Shown here in pieces: positions 7,375 through 15,436 of a stretch of DNA of 23,815 bases. The translations under genes and the position numbers were made by a program. The stretch is from an uncultured Porphyromonadaceae bacterium (lineage in GTDB: Bacteria > Bacteroidota > Bacteroidia > Bacteroidales > Porphyromonadaceae): positions 1 to 23,815 of the forward strand of contig CAMYAB010000016.1 in the NCBI GenBank assembly GCA_947253625.1, read 5' to 3'. A model generated the notes under the pieces. That model was given only the letters and a program-made list of their open reading frames with translations, ran no database searches and had not been told where the DNA came from. Positions within the stretch are counted from its first letter, which is position 1; each line of letters opens with the position of its first letter.

Positions 7375-7672
7375 TTTTTCGGCCGGAGAAAAAAGTTTGC
7401 GAGTACAGAGAGAGGATTTTAGCACCCGCCACCGAAACCACTCTTTACGCTCGCACTTGCCACTCGGCTCAAGCGACCCAATCGCTTGAGACCGCCACAC
7501 GAAGACGACCGGCAGGGCCACGCCGCACGACTATTACCCACTCAATCACAGCCACTTGCACACAGATCGAGAACCCCAAAAGCGGTGTACTTAGGACAAA
7601 AAAGTGTACCAAGGACACCTCACGATCCCCCTCATTTTGGGAATAAAATAGGGTATGACTGCTTTTTTTTGG
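7375..7672. other. Non-coding gap before fabD with hairpin and direct repeats
   Basis: No convincing gene is seen here. It holds a perfect 9-bp inverted repeat, CTCAAGCGA (7468-7476) with TCGCTTGAG (7482-7490) around CCCAA, without a T run on either strand. It also holds a 14-nt direct repeat, GTGTACTTAGGACA (7585-7598) and GTGTACCAAGGACA (7604-7617), spaced 19 bp apart. The second pair also sits inside an imperfect inverted repeat (GGTGT at 7584 with ACACC at 7615). These may be regulatory sites for fabD. Confidence 0.5.
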
Positions 7673-7703
7673 TAAGTTTGTGGATAATCGTGGTGTAGTA
7701 CAC
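7673..7703 (+). promoter_or_regulatory. Possible fabD promoter -7 box and downstream palindrome
   Basis: TAAGTTTG at 7673-7680 matches the Bacteroidetes -7 consensus TAnnTTTG, about 52 nt before the fabD ATG. No TTG is found at the expected spacing upstream, only a T-rich tract. The palindrome GTGTA-G-TACAC (7693-7703) falls just after the predicted start site and could act as an operator or a leader hairpin. Confidence 0.4.
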
Positions 7704-7731
7704 ACCCAAAACTCTAGAATACATTACAGCA

Positions 7732-8616
7732 ATGAAGACAGCATATGTTTTTCCGGGTCAGGGCGCACAGTTTGTGGGCATGGGCAAAAGCCTATACGAC
7801 AACTACCCTGAGGCCCGAGAGCTCTTTGAGACCGCCAACGAAGTCTTGGGCTTTTCGCTGACCGACACCCTCTTTTCCGGCACAGACGAGGAGCTAAAGC
7901 AGACGAAGGTGACACAACCTGCGGTATTCGTCCACTCCTACATCGCCAATCGCATACACGGACAGCAAGCACCCGACATGGTGGCCGGGCACTCACTGGG
8001 AGAGTTTACGGCTCTGGCCGTGGCCGGTGTCCTTAGCTTTGAGGAGGCACTGCGCCTGGTCTCCAAGCGCGCCCATGCGATGCAAAAAGCATGTGAGGCA
8101 CACCCCTCCACCATGGCCGCAATACTCGGACTGCCGGATGAAAAAGTCATCGAGATCTGCGAGAGTGTGACCGGTGAGACAGTGATAGGTGCCAACTTCA
8201 ACTGCCCCGGCCAGGTGGTGATCTCCGGATCCATCGCCGGCGTACAAGCCGCTTGCGAAAAAGCCAAAGAAGCCGGTGCCAAGCGCGCTCTGCCCCTAAA
8301 GGTCGGTGGAGCATTTCACAGCCCCTTCATGGAGTCGGCACGCGCTGAGCTGGCGCAGGCGATCAGTGAGGCCAACTTTGGAGACGCCTCCTGCCCCGTC
8401 TACCAAAACGTGGACGCTCTACCCCACAGCCGGGCAAGCGAGATCCGCGACAACCTCGTGAAACAACTCTCCTCACCGGTCCTCTGGACTCAGCTCACCC
8501 GACAGATGATCGCCGATGGCGCCGGGGAGTTTGTGGAGTTTGGGCCGGGAGCTGTCCTCCAAGGTTTGATCCGAAAGATCGACAACTCGGTGACAACAAG
8601 TGGCTACCAAGACTAG
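7732..8616 (+). CDS. fabD: Malonyl-CoA:ACP transacylase
   Basis: The enzyme moves malonyl from CoA to acyl carrier protein, feeding fatty-acid chain elongation in the cytosol. At 294 aa it has usual FabD length. Seen: the N-terminal FPGQGAQ (7-13); the nucleophile elbow GHSLG with S88; R113 in the SKRAHAM segment, which holds the malonyl carboxylate; and the catalytic histidine H196 in GGAFHSPFM. The C-terminal VEFGPGAVLQGLIRK is also typical. ATG 7732 begins directly with the family's conserved first strand (KTAYVFPGQG). No Shine-Dalgarno is visible. The 3' end overlaps the next small gene by 17 nt, and no other fatty-acid genes are adjacent. It seems to lead a mixed housekeeping run. Confidence 0.95.
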   Translation: MKTAYVFPGQGAQFVGMGKSLYDNYPEARELFETANEVLGFSLTDTLFSGTDEELKQTKVTQPAVFVHSYIANRIHGQQAPDMVAGHSLGEFTALAVAGVLSFEEALRLVSKRAHAMQKACEAHPSTMAAILGLPDEKVIEICESVTGETVIGANFNCPGQVVISGSIAGVQAACEKAKEAGAKRALPLKVGGAFHSPFMESARAELAQAISEANFGDASCPVYQNVDALPHSRASEIRDNLVKQLSSPVLWTQLTRQMIADGAGEFVEFGPGAVLQGLIRKIDNSVTTSGYQD

Positions 8617-8920
8617 CCCCTCCCCCGGGCCTACCGACTCTCGCGACCGTCTCCTCACTCTCCTAGAGGAGAAGACAGGACACTTGGTGGAGAAGTTTCG
8701 CCGCCAACGCGCCCAACTGTCGGGGCTACGGCAGGAGCGAGACAGCCTACTGGAGGAGCGAGAGCGACTGAAGGGCGAGATCCGAGCACTGGAGCAAAAG
8801 CTCTCGGTCCGAGGCGACACCGAGGCCGTGGCTCCGGTCCTAGAGCTACGCCGAGAGGTAGATGAGATGATCGAGCTGGTAGAGCATTGTCTCGAGCTAA
8901 TAGACAACGACCCCCGATGA
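8600..8920 (+). CDS. Small coiled-coil protein in the ZapB position
   Basis: A 106-aa soluble protein, nearly all predicted coiled coil between about residues 15 and 100, rich in Glu, Arg and Leu, with no signal peptide. It is not confidently assignable by sequence. Its size, coiled-coil character and position directly before zapA suggest a ZapB-like divisome accessory protein that would bridge ZapA and the chromosome or membrane (inference). The start is GTG 8600, inside the end of fabD. This is the most upstream start that keeps the N-terminal Ser/Pro tail; a shorter version is possible. Its stop overlaps the zapA start as ATGA (8917-8920), so the two are probably translated together. Confidence 0.75.
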   Translation: MATKTSPSPGPTDSRDRLLTLLEEKTGHLVEKFRRQRAQLSGLRQERDSLLEERERLKGEIRALEQKLSVRGDTEAVAPVLELRREVDEMIELVEHCLELIDNDPR

Positions 8921-9240
8921 GCACACCACCCTCTGAGCGAAAAGATGACGAGTGGCGGATCAACGTCCGCATAGGCAGGGAGCGAATGACTCTGCGCATA
9001 CCTCGTGATCCCACCACAGAGAAGTGTCTCCGCAACGGAGCCACCAATGCAGGATCGCTGGTCGGCCAATACACCACCGCACACCCGGAGGCCTCCGAGG
9101 AGCAGATCCTCACCTACGTCGCCCTACACCTCGCCTACCGACTCGAGCGACTCACCGACAGAGACAAGGCCGACGACACCAACAACAGGATAGAGACAAT
9201 CATAGAGATCCTAGACAAACTAGATGATGGCGAGCCCTGA
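8917..9240 (+). CDS. zapA: Cell division protein ZapA
   Basis: A 107-aa protein of the ZapA family, which bundles FtsZ protofilaments at the Z ring. The N-terminal part WRINVRIGRERMTLRIPRD (13-31) forms the expected beta-hairpin globular head. It is followed by a helix ending in ILTYVALHLAYRLERL (residues 68-83), which resembles the conserved VMAALNLAHEL region, and a C-terminal coiled coil of Asp, Glu, Ile and Leu. The ATG at 8917 overlaps the stop of the coiled-coil gene (ATGA). An upstream TTG at 8887 would only add residues already inside that gene. It is followed after 80 nt by rny, an order common in Bacteroidetes. Confidence 0.85.
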   Translation: MSTPPSERKDDEWRINVRIGRERMTLRIPRDPTTEKCLRNGATNAGSLVGQYTTAHPEASEEQILTYVALHLAYRLERLTDRDKADDTNNRIETIIEILDKLDDGEP

Positions 9241-9320
9241 AAAGGCAAAAGCCACACACAGAGGAGGGAACAAACTCACAAAAAAACTACAAACACAACT
9301 ATATATAGACCCCCACCATA

Positions 9321-10931
9321 ATGAGTCCAATAATACTAGCGATAATACTGGCACTCCTCCTGCTCGTCGTAGGAGGCTTCCTCACAAGACGGGAGCTGAT
9401 ACGGAGAAGCTACGAGGAGCGCGACCGACTACTGGCCGAAGCCAAAGAGGCCGGCCAACAGATACGAGACAAAGCGACAGCCGATGCCGAAGACCTGATC
9501 CGCAAAGCCAATGCCGACAACGACCTGCTAAAGAAAAACAAACTGCTCGAGATCAAAGAGGAGTTTTTGAAACGAAAAAACGCACTCGACAGAGAGGTCC
9601 AAGCAAGGCAAAACAAACTGCAGACCGTAGAGACCAAGCTCAAGAGCAGAGAGCAGTCGATCCTCCTCAAACAAGAGGAGCTGCTCGGACGGACAAAAGA
9701 GCTGGATGAAAAAAACGAAGCCCTGGAAAAACAGATCCAACTCAACAAAGAGCGCGAGACAGAGCTAGAGAACATCCGCAAGCGCGAACTCTCCGAGCTG
9801 GAGACCATCAGCGGACTCTCGGCAGACGAGGCCAAGGATCGACTCGTCGAAAGCCTCAAGGAAGAGGCCAGGACCGAAGCCGCCGTGATGGTGAACGAAA
9901 TCATCGACGAGGCCAAAATGTCGGCCAACTTTCAGGCCAAGAACATCGTGATCAAGACGATCCAACGGGTGGCCGCCGAAACAGCGATAGAAAACGCCGT
10001 AACCATCTTCCACATCGACAGTGACGAGATCAAGGGTAGGATCATCGGCCGTGAGGGACGCAACATACGCGCACTCGAGGCGGCCACAGGCGTAGAGGTG
10101 ATCGTGGACGACACACCGGAAGCCATCGTACTGTCGTGCTTTGACCCGGTACGCCGTGAGATCGCACGACTGGCACTGCACCAACTGGTACAGGATGGTC
10201 GTATACACCCCGCCCGCATCGAGGAGGTGGTGGAGAAGGTACGCCTGCAGATAGAGGACGAGATCATCGAGACCGGCAAGCGCACCGTCATCGACCTCGG
10301 GATCCACGGACTACACCCGGAGCTGATCCGACTGGTGGGCAAGATGAAGTACCGCTCCTCCTACGGACAAAACCTCCTACAGCACGCACGCGAAACCGCC
10401 AACCTCTGTGCCGTGATGGCCTCGGAGCTGGGGCTCAACCCCAAAAAAGCACGCCGTGCCGGACTGCTACACGATATTGGCAAGGTCCCCGACGACGAGC
10501 CTGAGATGCCACACGCACTACTCGGGATGAAGCTGTGCGAGAAGTACAAGGAAAAGCCGGATATCTGCAACGCTGTGGGTGCCCACCACGATGATATCGA
10601 GATGGAGACCCTCATAGCACCCATCGTGCAAGTCTGCGACTCGATCAGCGGTGCCCGACCCGGTGCCCGACGGGAGATCGCCGAAGCCTACATCAAGCGG
10701 CTCAATGACCTAGAGAAGGTGGCCCTATCCTACCCCGGTGTGATCAAGACCTACGCCATCCAAGCCGGGCGAGAGCTGCGCGTAATCGTCGGTGCCGACA
10801 AGATCGACGACGCAAAGACGCAAGAGCTGTCCACCGCCATAGCACAGCAGATCCAAGACGAAATGACCTACCCGGGACAGGTCAAGATCACAGTCATCCG
10901 AGAGACCCGCATGGTCTCCTACGCCAAGTAA
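9321..10931 (+). CDS. rny: Ribonuclease Y
   Basis: A membrane-anchored endoribonuclease that starts mRNA decay. At 536 aa it has family length. Order of parts: one N-terminal transmembrane helix (about 3-21); a long charged coiled coil (about 25-200); a KH RNA-binding domain with the loop GRIIGREGRN at 239-248; and an HD phosphohydrolase domain with H355 (QHARETA) and the metal pair H384-D385 in LLHDIGK, then GAHHDD (420-425). The C-terminus PGQVKITVIRETRMVSYAK is nearly invariant in the family. The start is the ATG at 9321; the leader contains a purine-rich AGGAGGG at about 9262-9268, too far upstream to be a ribosome site. The next gene follows after 18 nt. Confidence 0.96.
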   Translation: MSPIILAIILALLLLVVGGFLTRRELIRRSYEERDRLLAEAKEAGQQIRDKATADAEDLIRKANADNDLLKKNKLLEIKEEFLKRKNALDREVQARQNKLQTVETKLKSREQSILLKQEELLGRTKELDEKNEALEKQIQLNKERETELENIRKRELSELETISGLSADEAKDRLVESLKEEARTEAAVMVNEIIDEAKMSANFQAKNIVIKTIQRVAAETAIENAVTIFHIDSDEIKGRIIGREGRNIRALEAATGVEVIVDDTPEAIVLSCFDPVRREIARLALHQLVQDGRIHPARIEEVVEKVRLQIEDEIIETGKRTVIDLGIHGLHPELIRLVGKMKYRSSYGQNLLQHARETANLCAVMASELGLNPKKARRAGLLHDIGKVPDDEPEMPHALLGMKLCEKYKEKPDICNAVGAHHDDIEMETLIAPIVQVCDSISGARPGARREIAEAYIKRLNDLEKVALSYPGVIKTYAIQAGRELRVIVGADKIDDAKTQELSTAIAQQIQDEMTYPGQVKITVIRETRMVSYAK

Positions 10932-10949
10932 GCCGGCCCCCAAGCCACT

Positions 10950-12971
10950 GTGAGGATCAAGAAGCTCCATATCTACGTCATCAAGACCTTTGCCCCACTG
11001 CTCCTAGGGAGCTTTTCGGTGGCATGGTTCATCGTGGTGATCCAGCTTCTGTGGCGTTTTGTGGGAGATATTGTGGGCAAAGGGGTGGACACGATCGTCT
11101 TCCTCAAGCTCCTGTTTTATGCCGCCATGACAGTTGCCCCTCTGGGCCTGATCCTAGCGATGCTGGTGGCGTCGCTCATGACCTTTGGCAACCTAGGTGA
11201 GCGACTGGAGCTACTCTCCATGCGAGCGGCCGGGATCCCTTTTGTCCGCATCCTCAAGCCCCTCTTTTTCCTATCCATAGTCGTGGGGGTTGGGCTCTTT
11301 GTCTTTCAGAACGACCTGATGATTACCTCTCAGGTAAAGTTTTGGCAATACTACTTTTCGATCAAAAACAAGTCGCCGGAGCTGGCCATCCCCTCCGGTG
11401 TCTTTTATAGAGAGATCGACGGGTACAGCATCTATGTCGAGCGCAAGGACAGTGAGCGAAAGATGATGTACGGCATGATGATCTACGACTACAAGGATGG
11501 ATTTCAAAACGCCACCGTGCTGAGAGCGGACTCGGGACGTCTCTACTCGATCAAGGACGGCAGCGTGCTTGTGCTGGAACTCCTCTCGGGCGAAGCCTTC
11601 CGGAACCTCCGCGAAAACAAGGGCTACTACTCGACAAACTCTGGTATGGAGCCCTACATGCGTGAGAGATTTGACAAGAAGGTCGTGCAGATCCACTTTG
11701 ACAACAACCTCAACATGGTGGATGAGGGGATGCTGAGCAGCCAGTTTGTCGGCAAAAACATGTGGGAGCTGGAGGCCTTTACCGACTCACTTCGTCTGTC
11801 GATCGACTCCATCACCCAGGTCAACCAGGAGATTGTCCTCAAGCGCAACAACACTCAGGAGGTATTTGCCAACATCGGCAGGGCACCCACCACTATCCGG
11901 CAAGTCCTCCGAGAAGAGCAAGAAACCGAATTGGGCGAAGACCATCCGCACCCCGGCATCAAAAACTTGGCCAAAAAGCTGGACCGAAAACCGGTCAACA
12001 CTTTTGCCCAACTGCCCAAAGCAGAGCAAGCCAAGTACGACATGGGCAAGAAGTTTGCCACTATGGGGATGACCCAAAAGCGACAACTCTACCAGAGCTC
12101 AACCTCGACCCTCAACAATCGGCAGAGCGACCTCTACTTCTCCAACATGGAGCAAGACGACATGGAGAGCCTGATGAAGAAAAACCAGTTTGAATACTGG
12201 CGCAAGACGACCTACCCTGTTGCCTGTGTGGTATTCTTTTTGGTCGGAGCACCGCTGGGCGCATTGATCCGGAAAGGGGGCATCGGCATCCCATTCGTGA
12301 CAGCGGTCTTTTTTTTCATCATCTTTTACTTTTTGGAGTCGACCGGGATGAAGATGGCACGCAGTGGTGCCTGGGAGGTGTGGTATGGGATGTGGTTGCC
12401 CAACATGGTACTCGGCCCCGTGGGGCTCCTACTCTGCTATATTGCCACCATTGATGCCAACAAGCTCACCTTGGACAGTGCGGCCAACAGCGTCCGCAAG
12501 CTCCTCGGGACCGACACGGCTCGGAATGTCCCACCCGTCGCCGACACCGGAGCAGAGCCGGACTACGACCTTGCCGAAAAAGAGATCCTCGCACTCAACG
12601 AGACCGCAGATATTATCAAGTACCGAGGCAATATGCATTACGTCAAGTTTTTCCTCGGCATCCACCGAACCCAAGAGCGCGAAAAGATCAACACCCTGAT
12701 CCACGAGATCATCAACAACCTACGGTACTCACCGGATATCCTGCTGGTACACCGACTGGGAGCCTATCCGCTGCTGGATCGAGTAAGCAAGACCTACCGC
12801 CCGAGCCAAAAGTGGCTCCGACTCCTCTGCCTGATACTCCTACCCATAGGGCTACCGATATACATCTACTACCGACTGCGAGAGCGTGTCTACCTCCGAG
12901 AGATCAACCGACTGGTGGAGGTCAACTTTCAAGTCCTGGAAGAGGTAAAGCGAGCAAGCTACTATGCCTAG
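10950..12971 (+). CDS. LptF/LptG-type permease, long Bacteroidetes form (YjgP/YjgQ family)
   Basis: An inner-membrane permease of the LPS transport system, in which LptF and LptG with LptB extract lipopolysaccharide and pass it to the periplasmic bridge. Predicted membrane helices lie near 13-35, 50-78, 103-119, 421-438, 447-465 and 483-503. The segment LGERLELLSMRAAGIPFVR (82-100) is the conserved coupling-helix region. Between helices 3 and 4 lies the periplasmic domain, extended by a charged helical insert at about 270-415. After helix 6 there is a roughly 170-residue extension with an extra hydrophobic helix at 622-641. At 673 aa it is almost twice an E. coli LptF. The start is GTG 10950, 18 nt after rny. 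It is unclear whether it plays the LptF or the LptG role. Confidence 0.88.
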   Translation: MRIKKLHIYVIKTFAPLLLGSFSVAWFIVVIQLLWRFVGDIVGKGVDTIVFLKLLFYAAMTVAPLGLILAMLVASLMTFGNLGERLELLSMRAAGIPFVRILKPLFFLSIVVGVGLFVFQNDLMITSQVKFWQYYFSIKNKSPELAIPSGVFYREIDGYSIYVERKDSERKMMYGMMIYDYKDGFQNATVLRADSGRLYSIKDGSVLVLELLSGEAFRNLRENKGYYSTNSGMEPYMRERFDKKVVQIHFDNNLNMVDEGMLSSQFVGKNMWELEAFTDSLRLSIDSITQVNQEIVLKRNNTQEVFANIGRAPTTIRQVLREEQETELGEDHPHPGIKNLAKKLDRKPVNTFAQLPKAEQAKYDMGKKFATMGMTQKRQLYQSSTSTLNNRQSDLYFSNMEQDDMESLMKKNQFEYWRKTTYPVACVVFFLVGAPLGALIRKGGIGIPFVTAVFFFIIFYFLESTGMKMARSGAWEVWYGMWLPNMVLGPVGLLLCYIATIDANKLTLDSAANSVRKLLGTDTARNVPPVADTGAEPDYDLAEKEILALNETADIIKYRGNMHYVKFFLGIHRTQEREKINTLIHEIINNLRYSPDILLVHRLGAYPLLDRVSKTYRPSQKWLRLLCLILLPIGLPIYIYYRLRERVYLREINRLVEVNFQVLEEVKRASYYA

Positions 12972-13013
12972 TAACCCACGACACATACCAATACCCTTGT
13001 TTTTTATATAGAG

Positions 13014-14228
13014 ATGGACAATTTCAAACTCAATACCATTGAAGAAGCAATAGAGGACTACAAGTCCGGCAAGATCATCATCGTGGTCGACGACGAGGAT
13101 CGCGAAAACGAAGGAGACTTCATCATATCTGCCGAAAAGGTAACCCCGGAGATCGTAAACTTCATGATGTCTCACGGGCGAGGCGTACTCTGTGCCCCTA
13201 TGTCCGAAGAGTGGGCGGATATGCTACACCTCCCGCTCCAAGTATCCGACAACACCTCACTGCATGAGACGCCATTCACGGTCACAGTGGATCTGATCGG
13301 CAAGGGGGTAACCACCGGAGTATCCATGTACGACCGAGCCACCACGATCAACGCACTTGGTGATGCCCGTACCAAAGCCTCCGACCTAGCGCGACCTGGA
13401 CACATCAGCCCACTCCGTGCAAAAAACAAAGGGGTCCTGCGTCGGGCCGGACACACAGAGGCCTCTGTCGACCTAGCACGACTCGCCGGGATGAACCCCG
13501 TCGCCTGCCTCATAGAGGTCATCAACGAAGATGGGACCATGGCCCGCCTCCCTGACTTGGTCAAGATCAGAGATCAGTACGGCTTCAAGATCATCTCCAT
13601 AGCAGACCTCATCAAGTACAGGCTCCAAGCAGAGAGCATCGTCGAGATGGGGACAGAGGCACTCCTACCCACCAAGTATGGCGACTTTCACATCATCCCT
13701 TTCCGCCAAGTGAGCAACGGACGAGAGCACATCGCACTCATCAAAGGCGACATCCGTGATGGCAAGCCGGTCCTCGTACGAGTACACAGCAGCTGCGCCA
13801 CCGGGGATATCTTTGGCTCCCTCAGATGCGACTGTGGAGATCAGCTGCATCACGCCATGCAAGCTGTCGAAAAAGAGGGGCGAGGTGTCGTCGTCTACCT
13901 CAACCAAGAGGGACGGGGCATCGGACTCATGAAAAAGATCGAGGCCTACAAACTCCAACAAGAGGGGCTGGACACCGTGGAGGCCAATATCCACTTGGGA
14001 TTTGATCCCGACGAAAGAGACTATGGTGTCGGAGCGGAGATCCTCCGGCTCATTGGGGTCAAAAAGATGCGCCTCCTCACCAATAACCCCGTCAAGCGCA
14101 TCGGGCTCGAAAGCTACGGACTCGAGATCGTCGAAAACGTGCCACTGGAGATCGAGCCCAACCCACACAACGCCTGCTACCAACGCACAAAAAAAGAAAA
14201 GATGGGACACACCCTGCACAACATTTAG
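13014..14228 (+). CDS. ribBA: Bifunctional 3,4-dihydroxy-2-butanone-4-phosphate synthase / GTP cyclohydrolase II
   Basis: A fused enzyme (404 aa) making the two first precursors of riboflavin. The N-terminal RibB domain (about 1-200) carries VDDEDRENEGD (25-35) and GHTEASVDLARLAG (146-159), including H147, with the expected metal and substrate residues. The C-terminal RibA domain (about 205-400) carries RVHSSCATGDIFGSLRCDC with zinc ligands C261, C272 and C274, YLNQEGRGIGL (295-305) and LLTNNPVKRIGL (354-365). Both halves look intact. The start is ATG 13014, 42 nt after the permease. There is no room for an FMN riboswitch and none is seen, so control is probably by read-through from upstream or a promoter inside the short T/A-rich gap. 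Confidence 0.96.
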   Translation: MDNFKLNTIEEAIEDYKSGKIIIVVDDEDRENEGDFIISAEKVTPEIVNFMMSHGRGVLCAPMSEEWADMLHLPLQVSDNTSLHETPFTVTVDLIGKGVTTGVSMYDRATTINALGDARTKASDLARPGHISPLRAKNKGVLRRAGHTEASVDLARLAGMNPVACLIEVINEDGTMARLPDLVKIRDQYGFKIISIADLIKYRLQAESIVEMGTEALLPTKYGDFHIIPFRQVSNGREHIALIKGDIRDGKPVLVRVHSSCATGDIFGSLRCDCGDQLHHAMQAVEKEGRGVVVYLNQEGRGIGLMKKIEAYKLQQEGLDTVEANIHLGFDPDERDYGVGAEILRLIGVKKMRLLTNNPVKRIGLESYGLEIVENVPLEIEPNPHNACYQRTKKEKMGHTLHNI

Positions 14229-14299
14229 CCCCACAAAGGGCCGGAGCCCTGGCCACTCACCCCGTGGGGAGGAAGCCACCGGATCGATCCGCCATACAG

Positions 14300-14908
14300 A
14301 TGAAACCCACCCAAATGCCTACCGACCACGACCGCACCACAGCCGGCAAGCCAATGGATGCTCGGATGCTTGTGCAGCTCTTTGGCACATTTTTTCTGAT
14401 CGGTGGCTTCACCTTCGGAGGTGGTTATGCGATGCTGGAACTGATCCGGCGGCAGATAGTGGACAAGCACCACTGGATGAAAGATGAGGAGTTCATCGAC
14501 CTTTTTGCCGTCGCACAATCACTGCCGGGTGTCTTTGCCGTCAATATCTCCATCTTTGTCGGCTATCGGCTTCAGGGCCTAGCCGGAGCCATCGTCTGTG
14601 GCATAGGGTGCACGTTGCCAAGCTTTCTGATCATCCTCATGATCGCCATCTATGCCGGTCGCTTTAGGGGCAACCCCACTGTCGATGCAGTATTCAAGGG
14701 CATACGTCCCACAGTGGTGGCCCTGATCATCGCACCATGCCTATCGGTATGGCGCGCACTGCACCTCAGCCCGGTACACCTGTGGATCCCGCTATTCAGT
14801 GCCGCTCTGGTGGCGTTTTGTGGAGTCAGCCCGGTGACCATTATACTTGTCAGTGCCCTCATAGGCTGGTTTTACTCACGCCTTATCCGCCCCAAGCTCC
14901 GCCCATGA
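14300..14908 (+). CDS. Chromate transporter family protein, first half (short ChrA)
   Basis: A 202-aa integral membrane protein of the CHR family, in the single-domain form that works as a pair. It has about five to six hydrophobic segments. The hallmark GGFTFGGGYAML spans 35-46, SLPGVFAVN (74-82) corresponds to the conserved S-x-x-PGP-x-x-x-N motif, and LPSF (106-109) follows. Known members export chromate or take up sulfate-like anions; the natural role in anaerobes is unclear. Start choice is uncertain: ATG 14300 is preferred, while GTG 14264 and inner Met codons (14315, 14357) are possible. It follows ribBA by 71 nt with no terminator. Its stop overlaps the second half as ATGA. Confidence 0.85.
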   Translation: MKPTQMPTDHDRTTAGKPMDARMLVQLFGTFFLIGGFTFGGGYAMLELIRRQIVDKHHWMKDEEFIDLFAVAQSLPGVFAVNISIFVGYRLQGLAGAIVCGIGCTLPSFLIILMIAIYAGRFRGNPTVDAVFKGIRPTVVALIIAPCLSVWRALHLSPVHLWIPLFSAALVAFCGVSPVTIILVSALIGWFYSRLIRPKLRP

Positions 14909-15432
14909 TCTACCTACAGCTATTTTTGGTCTACATCAAGATCGGCCTACTGGGGTTTGGCGGAGGATATGCCATGCTCTCCCTCATACAAGAGGAAGTG
15001 GTCACCAAGCATCGGTGGCTCACTACCCAAGAGTTTACCGATATCGTGGCGGTATCCCAGATGACACCCGGCCCCATAGGCATCAATAGTGCCACCTACA
15101 TTGGCTACACCGTCACACAGTCGGTATGGGGCAGTGTGGTGGCCTCACTGGCGGTGATGTTGCCCTCTTTTGTGCTGGTGATGCTCATATCGCTCTCCTT
15201 TGCTCGTTTCAAAAAAAGCCCCCACGTCGAGGCACTCTTCATGGGCATCAGGCCGGCAAGTGTCGGGCTGATCGTAGCGGCCGCACTACTGCTGATGAAT
15301 GCCGAAAACTTCATCGACCGCACCAGTTACCTTTTTTTCTTCGTGACCCTCGGAGCCATCCTTTCACGGAAGATTCACCCCATCCTGCTCATCATCCTAT
15401 CCGGAATAGCGGGCTATATTGTTTACATCTAG
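14905..15432 (+). CDS. Chromate transporter family protein, second half (short ChrA)
   Basis: A 175-aa membrane protein of the same CHR family as the preceding gene and presumably its partner. It has LLGFGGGYAML (15-25), SQMTPGPIGIN (51-61) and MLPSF (85-89), which are closer to consensus than in the first half. Five to six hydrophobic segments are visible, ending in a very hydrophobic tail. ATG 14905 was chosen because it overlaps the previous stop (ATGA) and begins directly before the first membrane segment. The frame is open further upstream, but only as a shadow of the first half. Four nucleotides after its stop begins the GH95 gene, so the transporter pair and the glycosidase look co-transcribed, an odd combination. 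Confidence 0.88.
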   Translation: MIYLQLFLVYIKIGLLGFGGGYAMLSLIQEEVVTKHRWLTTQEFTDIVAVSQMTPGPIGINSATYIGYTVTQSVWGSVVASLAVMLPSFVLVMLISLSFARFKKSPHVEALFMGIRPASVGLIVAAALLLMNAENFIDRTSYLFFFVTLGAILSRKIHPILLIILSGIAGYIVYI

Positions 15433-15436
15433 CATT

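Noticed and set aside
8887..8916. Upstream TTG start for zapA
   Set aside because: It would lie within the preceding gene. The ATGA overlap at 8917 gives a better-supported start.
9241..9320. 6S RNA gene between zapA and rny
   Set aside because: 6S RNA follows zapA in some bacteria, but this gap is only 80 nt and shows no long irregular hairpin.
12972..13013. FMN riboswitch before ribBA
   Set aside because: The gap is 42 nt, too short for the aptamer, and no conserved FMN-aptamer segments are present.
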